Positions 1 through 11,300 of a stretch of DNA of 60,000 nucleotides are shown piece by piece. The position numbers were made by a program, and so were the translations under genes. The notes under the pieces are model-generated. The model was given only the letters and a program-made list of their open reading frames with translations. It was not told the DNA's origin and made no database searches. The DNA is from Apostichopus japonicus (taxonomy: Eukaryota > Echinodermata > Holothuroidea > Aspidochirotida > Stichopodidae). Location: contig NC_092569.1 in NCBI RefSeq assembly GCF_037975245.1, positions 20,517,001-20,577,000 of the forward strand, read 5' to 3'. How positions within the stretch are numbered: position 1 is the first letter of the stretch; every line of letters begins with the position of its first letter.

Positions 1-17
1 ATGTCAATTTTACTCAC

Positions 18-131
18 CAGTCTCACACAATTGTCCTTCAAAACCATCGATACAAGAACACGTGAAACTGTTGATTTCGTCATTACACGTGGCGTTATTA
101 GAACACGGCGACGATTCACATTCGTTGATAT
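18..131 (-). CDS. cbEGF exon, array unit 1 (leftmost)
   Basis: A 114-bp exon between ...CTGCAG acceptor and GTGAGT donor, encoding one six-cysteine calcium-binding EGF domain ([10 protein letters not shown]...QLCET). It carries Ile-Asp after cysteine 5, a variant shared only with the next two units. Confidence 0.85.
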
Positions 132-3100
132 CTGCAGAGACAAATGAATGTGTTACAACTTTTGGAGTACTTTAGATGATAAAGGAGATGTTCCTTTCAA
201 CATGAAAAACAAAACGAAATAACAATGAACTAACAATTAAATGATGTCAATTTTACTCACCAGTCTCACACAATTGTCCTTCAAAACCATCGATACAAGA
301 ACACGTGAAACTGTTGATTTCGTCATTACACGTGGCGTAATTAGAACACGGCGACGATTCACATTCGTTGATATCTGCAGAGACAAATAATTGTGTTACA
401 ACTTTTGGAATAAGTTAGATATTAAAGGAGATGTTCCTTTCAACATGAAAAACAAAACGAAATAACAATGAACTAACAATTAAATGATGTCAATTTTACT
501 CACCAGTCTCACACAATTGTCCTTCAAAACCATCGATACAAGAACACGTGAAACTGTTGATTTCGTCATTACACGTGGCGTTATTAGAACACGGCGACGA
601 TTCACATTCGTTGATATCTGCAGAGACAAATAAATGTGTTACAACTTTTGGAGTACTTTAGATGATAAAGGAGATGTTCCTTTCAACATGAAAAACAAAA
701 TAACAATGAACTAACAATTAAATGATGTCAATTTTACTCACCAGTCTCACACAATTGTCCTTCAAAACCGTCTTTACAAGAACACGTGAAACTGTTGATT
801 TCGTCATTACACGTGGCGTTATTATAACACGGGAACGTTTCACATTCGTTGATATCTGCAGAGACAAATGAATGTGTTACAACTTTTGGAATAAGTTAGA
901 TATTAAAGGAGATGTTCCTTTCAACATGAAAAACAAAACAAAATAACAATGAACTAACAATTAAATGATGTCAATTTTACTCACCAGTCTCGCACAACTG
1001 TCCTTCAAAACCGTCTTTACAAGAACACGTGAAACTGTTGATTTCGTCATTACACGTGGCGTTATTAGAACACGGCGACGATTCACATTCGTTGATATCT
1101 GCAGAGAAAAATGAATGTTTTACAACTTTTTGGAATAAGTTAGATATTAAAGGAGATGTTCCTTTCAACATGAAAAACAAAATAACAATGAACTAACAAT
1201 TAAATGATGTCAATTTTACTCACCAGTCCCACACAATTGTCCTTCAAAACCATCTTTACAAGAACACGTGAAACTGTTGATTTCGTCATTACACGTGGCG
1301 TTATTAGAACACGGCGACGATTCACATTCGTTGATATCTGCAGAGACAAATAAATGTGTTACAACTTTTGGAATATGTTAGATATTAAAGGAGATGTTCC
1401 TTTCAACATGAAAAACAAAACATAATAACAATGAACTAACAATTAAATGATGTCAATTTTACTCACCAGTCTCGCACAATTGTCCTTCAAAACCGTCTTT
1501 ACAAGAACACGTGAAACTGTTGATTTCGTCATTACACGTGGCGTTATTAGAACACGGGGACGATTCACATTCGTTGATATCTGCAGAGAAAAATGAATGT
1601 GTTACAACTTTTGGAATAAGTTAGATATTAAAGGAGATGTTCCTTTCAACATGAAAAACAAAACAAAATAACAATGAACTAACAATAAAATGATGTCAAT
1701 TTTACTCACCAGTCCCACACAATTGTCCTTCAAAACCATCTTTACAAGAACACGTGAAACTGTTGATTTCGTCATTACACGTGGCGTTATTAGAACACGG
1801 CGACGATTCACATTCGTTGATATCTGCAGAGACAAATAAATGTGTTACAACTTATGGAGTAAGTTAGATGATAAAGGAGATGTTCCTTTCAACATGAAAA
1901 AAAGCAAAATAACAATGAACTAACAATTAAATGATGTCAATTTTACTCACCAGTCTCGCACAACTGTCCTTCAAAACCGTCTTTACAAGAACACGTGAAA
2001 CTGTTGATTTCGTCATTACACGTGGCGTTATTAGAACACGGCGACGATTCACATTCGTTGATATCTGCAGAGACAAATAAATGTGTTACAACTTTTGGAG
2101 TAATTTAGATGATAAAGGAGATGTTCCTTTCAACATGAAAAATAAAGCAAAATAACAATGAACTAACAATTGAATGATGTCAATTTTACTCACCAGTCTC
2201 ACACAATTGTCCTTCAAAACCGTCTTTACAAGAACACGTGAAACTGTTGATTTCGTCATTACACGTGGCGTTATTAGAACACGGGGACGATTCACATTCG
2301 TTGATATCTACAGAGACAATAAATATTTTGTGGTAGATATCTCGAAACAAGTCACTTCAAATGTAGAAGTTGTTTTTTGAGATTAATAACCAAAAAATGG
2401 ATAAACAATTAAAATAAGTCAATGTAAATCACCAATCCCACACAATTGTCCTTCAAAACCGTCTTTACAAGAACACGTGAAACTGTTGATTTCGTCATTA
2501 ATTATAGATTAATAACCAAACAATGAATCAACAATTAAGCTAAGTCTATGTAACTCACCAATCTCACATAATCGTCCTTCAAAACCATCTTTACAAGAAC
2601 ACGTGAAATTGTTGATTTCGTCATTACACATGGCGTTATTAGAACACGGTGACGTTTCACATTCGTTGATATCTGCAGAGAAAATGCATATTTTGTGGTA
2701 GATATTTCGAAGCAAGTCACTTCAAATGTCCTTTTTGAGATTAATAACTTTTTTTTTCTTCAAAATAAGCCACCACAAATGTTGACATTTCGTTTGGACC
2801 TTTAATAATCAAACAACGAACTAGCACGTTAATCGTAATTCAATTTTACTCACTAATCTCACACAATGATCCTATAAAACCATCCATACATGTGCACGTG
2901 AAATTGTTGATTTCGTCATGACACGTGGCATTGTTAGCACAAGGCAACGATTCACATTCGTTGATTTCTGCAGAGAGAATAAACATATTTTGATAGAATT
3001 TTGGAAACGAATCAATTTAAATGTATATGTTCTGCTTTGACATTAATAACCAAAAAAAAAAAAAACAATTTAAGGAAGTAAAGTTCACTCACCAGTCTCA

Positions 3101-5506
3101 CACAATAGTCTTTCAAAACCGTCATGCTTAGAACATCTGGAATTGTTGCAACAAGGCGACGATTCACATTCGAGCAGCGAGACTTAAATTTTCTTCTTCT
3201 TTGTTTTTTTTTTATTTACAATTGTTATTTATTCTCTTCATTTCTCATAGTTGAAAATCAATTCATTTTTATCGTTTTTAGAATACATCCAACTGAATTT
3301 CAAACTTCAATAACAAATTTCAAGAACCGAATTTTCAAAACCTCAGTAGTTAAACCAATGTTCATATTCACTGGACCGTTATTGGTGCCTTATAAGTTTA
3401 AATTTCTCTTTGCTATATATGGTTTAGTTCCGTTTCTGTATATACTTGCTAGCTTTGCGAAAGATATTCAAAAACTTGAAGTATACCACTTAGGTTCCAT
3501 AAGTGTTCACAGAATGAGAGTATTCGAAATCAAGTGTATAACACTGCAAACAAGCACAAGGAGAGTCTAGCATAGGTTCCCAGGATACAACAAACAAAGC
3601 CATCACCACAAAAATGCACGATACATCACGCTGGGTATTTGTGGGGTTAGGGACGGGGGAGGGGGTTGGACAGGGGGCGTACACTTGCAAGGATTCCCGA
3701 CTAGTTAAACACATAAACCAACATTGAACTTGATATAGTAGAGATCAGAACGCCTTATTAGTTATGAAGGGATCTCTTTGTAGGCTACCCGCGTGACCCC
3801 TTGAAATATAGCCTTCCAGCCAAAAAAAAGTTATAAAACCTCAACAATAGGTTAGATCTCAAGTTAATTTTAAACGTTATTCAAAGTGTTCATTGCAGGG
3901 AAACGTGAGGGTCAGACAAGGTCAAACAAACGTGCTTGGTTATTTGGGCGTATCAATATGACCGTAAACGTAAATCGGTGCAAGCTATGCCAATACATAA
4001 AAAAAATTCCTGCGGTTCGTGGCATATTTGCCCCATCAGCATAGGCGTACGGGACCATTTCAGTTTGGGGGGCAGAACCTTTTGTGCCCGAAAGTTCCCG
4101 TGACACTATCTAAGCGGAGCGCCACCATCGATTGGCGCGTAGCGTACAAGAAAATTTTGGGCACACAATGCCTCTCAGATTGCCGGAAACGGCACTTCTG
4201 AGGCCTTGCAAGTTGCATCTAAACATTCTTTATTTTATAATCTCACGTTTTAGAAATTTACACTTCCCCAAAAATTTGGTATATTAGAAGAAGAAAAAAT
4301 GGTAACATCACTTTGAAGGGGCAAAATGGGACAGTATATTTTTTAAGCTCCTATTTAGTTACCTTATTTATTATTTTAACACAGTACTCAGCTACCTCCA
4401 GAAAAACATACATTGTTCAACGACACGTAAGCGGGATAATGTCGCTGTGTCGGGTGAGACTGCAATTTGTCTCACAAAAAAGTATAAAATATAACAAAGA
4501 ATATGATAAACCCGTACTTCTATGCTTGTAGGCACCCCCCCCCCCCCACCATCCATGAAAAAGAAAATGTTTCTTCTATATACACTCATGTTGGGGATAT
4601 CCAGGTCAAGGGCGGCGGAAGCACTTTTAATCTGGGGGGCACCTACATCAAAGGGCACTTTGCAGAAATTCGATTGGACTGATGCAGCCCTATATTTAGT
4701 ACCCTTTATAACTCTTATTGTATTATCTTATTTGTGTATACACATCACTCCATCAACGCCCCCCCCCCCCCCCCAAAGGAAAATATGCAATATGCATACT
4801 AGCACTGCAATATCCAATACGCAAATTGGGAAACAAGGAACAAGTTTTCTCTTGAGACAAAATGAGGTGAAATCATGCTAGTTGTTAATGTAGGAATCTT
4901 CCGAATTAGACTGGTTTTTTTCTTGTTAATATCTTAACAAATTTTCCATTCGAAATAGTTTTAAGTTTGACCCACAGAAATTCATTAAAAGTCACGGGCT
5001 TGGCCAGGATTTGCAAAGTTGTATGCACGACTATCTGAGCGGAGCGCCACCATCGGTTGGCGCGGAGCGTACTATAAAAATTTTTGGTTTTACAAACCCC
5101 TCAGATGGCCGGAAACGGCCCTTCCCGAGTGTTCATTATGGTTCCCTGGCCTATTGCTAACTTGAGGCACCTCAATTTTTATATAGAAAAAAGGCACATT
5201 TCTAACCTGAGGAAAAGTGGGGGGCACGTGCCCCTGTGCCCCCCCCCCCGGTTCCGCCGCCCTTGGTCCAGGTAAACAATTGACTAGTTAGAAAAAAAAT
5301 TGATCTTGCAAAAAGCGTGGTAGCCCAGATGAACTGCGCTTACGGTGGTGTTACACGGATATATTCGGGCATAATGATACTGAATAAAGAAAATCATGGA
5401 ACTGTCGGGCAAAAATTTGAAAAAGATTCGGGCAAGCTACTGCATATTTATATTCCAGATGACAAGAAATTTGGGCAAAAGTCCTGAAAAAATTCGGGCA
5501 GCCTAA

Positions 5507-5537
<31 letters not shown>

Positions 5538-8290
5538 TTTTTTCTCCTCTTAGGCTGCCCGAATTTTTCAGGACTTTTGCCCGAATTTCTTGTCCTCTGG
5601 AAATTTGGGGGGGGCAGTCTGCCCCCTGCCCCCCCCCCCGCCTCGTACGCCTATGCCCATCAGTGAGCATATTACGGAAATAATTCCTAGTCCCAACGAT
5701 AGGTCTGAAGCTTGTAAATGTGCATCTTAGACAAAATATGATTGCAGAGATATCACCTTCCTCCCTTGCTTCACTCCTATAATCCTTATCTAATTTTCAT
5801 GTTTGTTTTAGTATCTCAATTGTCTGATATCGGTGTATCATGGATTTTGAAGATCATCATATTAAAATCGACCGAAAATGACACTGTTATTATTCAACCC
5901 GACCAATTTGACGTTGGCCATATTTATTAGATAGGGGTTGTAAATAAATGCATTTTCGAATCAGATTGGGTGTTTGGTGTCTCAGCAATTTTAGACTGAA
6001 ATTTGAAAACCAACACACAGGGACCAACATCAATTAACCACTTCATCTAATCTAATGAAAACTGTATGGCGTTTCTATTTTTCGATGTAACGACTAACGG
6101 GATATTCACCCAGCCATTTGGTTTTTCAAACGAGTCACTTACAGGTCAATGCAGTACCTATACCTAAATTGCTCTGGCCCGAATGGTACATTATTCAGGG
6201 TCTATTCCTCCCCCCGCTCCGGTTGTTCCCCAACTTGTTGAATGTTATTTATAGAGAGGTATGGAAGAGACAGAGAGGGGGGGGGGGGGGAGAACAACGG
6301 TAAGTTCTCACAGTAGGAAGATCCGGCAGATGGAACGTAATTCACGGAACATGACACAACATAATCTATACACATGGAAGTTTCCTATATCTGTTATAAT
6401 GTCTATAAAATGCTGCGGGAATAGAGGGAGGAAGGATCAAAATCAAGTTGACAAGCTAGCTAGCTAGCTATAGCAGCTACTCTTCGCCTTACCTGTCTCG
6501 CAGTTGACCCCGTGGTAACCCCCTAGACAATGACAAACGTAAGTTGCGCCTCCGAAGGTGTCGGTACAACTGCCATCGTTTTTACATGGATAAAACCTGC
6601 CGCAAAAACCACCTATAGGTAAATGAAACGGTAGATTATGCAAATTTAGTAAAGATTGAATACTAAAAATAAAGAATTCGTTGGGGTATATTTGCATAAA
6701 TTAGCGATAATTAAGCAGCGGTAGACATTTAAAAAAAAAGATTAAGCACAACAATTATTTCTTACAAGAAAGTTACGGGACTTTCTACGGCACGTCAGTA
6801 CCATATTTTTACTAGGCCAATATGTTCGTTCATTGCTGTGCATTGCGGATTCCACTCCATGAGGTCTTGGGCTATTTATAGCTTAGTTGGAAAGACCGTG
6901 TAAACTACAAATGTTACGTCCATTGAAATAGTCAGAGAGTACAAGAGAAATGTTAGTTGGGCAGTTCTACCCCAGCGACATAGTTTTGCAGATGTTATAT
7001 GAGTGCGTTTTGACCTTTTTTTCAGTTATAAAATGCAGCAATGTTTCGAAGATCCTTCACTGAGCTTGAACGTGTTGTAGGCTTAAAATGTCATAAAAGT
7101 GTTCAAGAAAAAGTTTCTTCTCAACATGACTTTGCAGTGTATATGTGTCTATATCATTCACTGAGCATTTGTCTAAGGTGGCTATATGGTTTCATTTGTA
7201 TATTAACCCACTCCCTCAGCAATACGGTATCCAGACTGAGGCCCAGGGGGCATGTCCCCTCCACATTCAGACATAGTGTTTCCCCACCCCCATCCCCTTA
7301 ATTTGTCCCACCATCATGTGAACAAAACATTCACAATTAAAAGCACATGAGTTTTGTGGCCCTCCTTTTTATGGTTGGTGCCCCTCCATTGTAAATTGTT
7401 GTTGCCCATTCAACTCGAAGTACATCCTCACCAGGGTCCCAAAGATTTATGTAAAACCGTCCCTCCTACATTTCGTTCTAGGCTTTGTGCCCTCATTATC
7501 TAACTATAGGGCCTAATGTAAGATTGCCCAACATTTGGGAACATGCTAGAATTTGTTTTCTTCAAAAAGTAAAAACAACTGTCTATTAAGCAGCGGTTAA
7601 ATACCCGTGAGTTGTAATTCATTTCAACTAGTATAAATTTCCCACAAAATTGGAGCTAATCTGGTGCATCAAGGGTTTACCTCTCAGTGAAATGAAAGGT
7701 ATTTTGACGATAAGATCAGGGTTTCGTCGAAACCTCGTTACTATAAAATATCGACACCCTTTGCTCGAGTCATTGTGTTGGGTGTATCAAGATGGCGCGA
7801 GCGACCATCAAATAGCTGCAAAGGGTATTGTTGTCAGCAGGTGCGATAATTTCTGTAGAACAATCCTGTTCAACTTTCGTGGGACTGTTCCACTTAATTC
7901 GGTGGTTAACTTGTGGTCTGTCCAAGAGTTCAAAGGTCAAGTTTTGTTGTATTGAAGTGGAACAAGTGTATATGCTACTCAATGCGGAGAAGTTGCTTAG
8001 GCGGCTATACAATACAGTGTGCACATGTACATCAATAATAAACGATCACAGTAGCTCAAAACTTTCTCGGCCGGGAATAGTAAAAAAAAAGGAGCACAAA
8101 ATATTACACTTAATTTACACAAATCAAGATAAAAGGGAATATCACCACCAAAGTGATGAAATGACGGAAGAATTCGCATGATGTTTTCCTCCCTTTCATT
8201 AATTTCGAATGAAAATATAAAAGTGGAGAACGGTGATACTGAATTATTATTCGTTAACAAAGGCTGAAGGAATCTATTCGATAGTGATGG

Positions 8291-8335
<45 letters not shown>

Positions 8336-11300
8336 GTTGTTATTGTTTCAAGTATTTTGTATTTTTCCCCCTGTGCGTGTTGCAATGGTAGCTTGGTTCC
8401 CGGCTAATATGAAGAGAAGCAATGTTGAATATCCCGCGACACCAATAGAATTTGAGATCCTTAACTCATAGGCTCAATAACCATGGAAACCGTCCACGAA
8501 GTATCATACTCAGTGGCGTCGCCAAGGGGTGGCCTAGAGGGGGGGGGGGGGTTCACGTGGCCTCCCAAATAAAAATCGGTCCCCCCAGATGCGGTTTGTA
8601 GTGTTAAAACACATACTCAAACAAAAATGTTATCTGCCTCAATTAAAAACATAAACATCGGACAGACTAAGCCCGACAATATTTGAACATAAAGATACTC
8701 CATGCAAGTTGCGAAATATAGCACCAGATAGCATTTAGGGACCTTAATTAATCAAAAATTTCTGACTGACTACGTCAGTCCAAATTATTCACAGGCTTTC
8801 TTAAACTGAATATCATCAGGAAATAAAAGCTTATATAGAAATACAACGTCAAATCAAACATTCAACATGCAATGTTGTATAAAAAATAAATAATAATAAA
8901 TAACAAATAAAGGGAAAGTGATTCTTGAATGAACTTCATAATTACCTTCCCCAAGCTAATGTCTTGAAGCTTGCTTTATCCTTAGCATTTACACCTGTAC
9001 TTTTGAAGAGGGTTTTATTTTCGTTATTGAGTAACGTATATAGCAACGCTAAACTATCAATATTATGAATTCAATCTGCCGTTCACATGAGCAGTGTACT
9101 GTTAAGGTATAATGTAACAAATATAGTTTTATCAAACATTTTAAAACTGTTTGTATTAAGTTACACTTTTGTACACATAGACCTGTATTTTTTGTTGTTT
9201 TTTGTAGCAGGAAGGATGTGCTTCCTCGATAATTGTAAATATGTACGAATGTACGAGAATAGAAGAAGGAAGCGAAAACCTTGCATTGTGAAGTGTAGAT
9301 TTGACTTGTCCTTTCCTGGAGTGTAACATTAGCGCAAATCTGGCTGTAATCAAACTGGTGAATTGATTAAAGAGATGTCCAGTAAACTGATTATCGTGAT
9401 TGGCCAAGCCACGATCTAGGGATAATGGAAGAGAGTTCCATCTGAGGGGTTGAAGTGGTAAAGGGATGAAGGGGTGAGTGGGTGAGGGGATGAGGGGATG
9501 AGGGGATGAAAGGCGTCAGGTTTATACGACTCAACGTATGAAGACTGAAGACGTATCTGACTAAATTAATGAAACCATCTTTAACAAGTATAGTAGCAGC
9601 ATCTATAATGTACGGTATTCCCGGACGCGAATCCATGGAAGGGGCTTGGTTGGATACACTTCCTAACTTCAACCTCATACAAGCAACTTGATACAGGCAA
9701 CCTGATACAAGCAACCCCATACAAGCAACCTCATATAAGTAACCTCATACTAGCAACCTCACACTAGCAACCTAATACAACCTCATACAAACAACATCAT
9801 ACAAGCAACCTCAAACAACCTGATACAAGCAACCTAATTCAAGCAACCCCGTACAAGCAACCTCATACAAGCAACCTCATACAAGCAACCTCATACTAGC
9901 AACCTTATACAAGCAACCTCATACAAGCAACCTCATCAAGCAACCTCATTCAAGCAACCTCATACTAGCAACCTCAAACAACCTGATACAAGCAACCTCA
10001 TACAAGCAACCCCGTACAAGCAACCTCATACAAGCAACCTCGTACTAGCAACCTCAAACAACCTGATACAAGCAACCTGATACAAGCAACCCCGCACAAG
10101 CAACCTCATACAAGCAACCTCGTACTAGCAACCTCAAACAACATGATACAAGCAGCCCCATACAAGCAACCTCATAAGCAGCCTCATACTAGCAACCTCA
10201 CACTAGCAACCTCATATAACCTCATACAAACAACCTCATACAAGCAGCCTTATCAAGCAACCCCTTACATGCAACCTCACAGTAGCAACCCTCGAGCAAC
10301 CCGTACAAGCAACCTCTAACAAGCAACATTATACAAGCAACCTCATACAAGCAACCTCATACAAGCAACATTTCAACCACATGCACGCATATTTGAGTAC
10401 CTAATCATTATCCAAAATATGCCCGAGAGAGGGAAAGAGGGAGGGGGATGGCCCCAGACCCCCCCCCCCTCCTTTTTACTTTCTTTCTTCTTAGACTATA
10501 ACACGCAAAAACTCAAATTCTGTCAAAAGTCGTCCATTAATAGGTTTAAAATATTTCAGTCTGCAATAATCTCCGATATAGCAGTGGGTCTATCTGCCCG
10601 GTATTCAGTAATATAATACTTGGCTGAACAGATTGTAACTCGCTCACTGGTTTAAGGATTTCTGCAATAATGCCAACCACGTTTTCACGAGTAATTCGTT
10701 CAATGGTGCATTTCACTGTTAGACTTGAAAAAGTTCTCGACTTGTACATGCACTTGCTAGTTACGAAACCTTTTTCATCAATTTAAAAAAAAAAATTGTT
10801 GGCAAAACATCGCATGTGTTGATTTTAAAACGTAATTTTGAAATACGTATAGTAAATATATATATGCAGTCTTGCCGTATAAATCAGTTCACGTGTTGTT
10901 TACAGGCTTACGATGTCCGTGACTGAATGCCTGCATAGCCTATATATACGTACAGTAACATTAGGCTCATGTGTATGACCCCATCCCACTGATAATATAC
11001 GTGGAGATGACTTTTAGGTTGAATGCGTAATTAACGGTACTAGTGGGACCGATAGCTGGGCCCGTTCCCATTACTAGTATTACTTTAAAAGACAACGTAA
11101 CACATTCGGTATTGCCCGAAGAGACTCATATTCACATCGTTAGTTACAAACCTCCAATTTTCTAGGCTGTCCGTAAATCGAGATCTGGTCTATTGAATGT
11201 AAACTATTTTTTTTGACTATACACCCTTCCTTATCCCAGGAAGTAAAACATAGCCGGTGCTCTGTGATGACGTCATAGCGGATTGTCTTCATGAGTTTTA

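Larger units (their letters stand above)
1..3175 (-). repeat. Tandem array of EGF exon-intron units, about 240 bp period
   Basis: Exon starts lie at 18, 261, 504, 742, 985, 1224, 1467, 1710, 1951 and 2194, so spacing is 238-243 bp. The intron segments are almost as similar between units as the exons. Right of 2307 the units become divergent, truncated or irregularly spaced. The array continues past position 1. Confidence 0.9.
4040..5655. mobile_element. Outer hAT-like non-autonomous element
   Basis: The ends are inverted repeats (CATAGGCGTACG at the left, CGTACGCCTATG at the right), flanked by an exact 8-bp duplication CCCATCAG at 4032-4039 and 5656-5663. An 8-bp target duplication with a CA...GGCGTA terminus is the hAT superfamily signature. 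No transposase reading frame is visible. It contains a second element (4607-5265) and a strong hairpin (5455-5600). Confidence 0.75.
3175..6492. other. Intron of the EGF gene carrying mobile-element relics
   Basis: No coding exon is supported between the EGF array and the exon at 6.5 kb. From 4040 to 5655 it is filled by the nested hAT-like elements described separately. The rest is AT-rich DNA with short G and C runs. Confidence 0.5.

Noticed and set aside
2174-2380. Plus-strand open frame over EGF unit 10
   Set aside because: Antisense shadow of the EGF exon; similar frames recur in other units.
3124-3570. 148-codon open frame on the plus strand
   Set aside because: It overlaps the degenerate EGF unit in antisense and has no recognisable domain, splice context or coding bias.
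4522-4881. 119-codon open frame on the plus strand
   Set aside because: It runs through poly-C tracts and into the inner hAT-like element; the proline runs are repeat translation.
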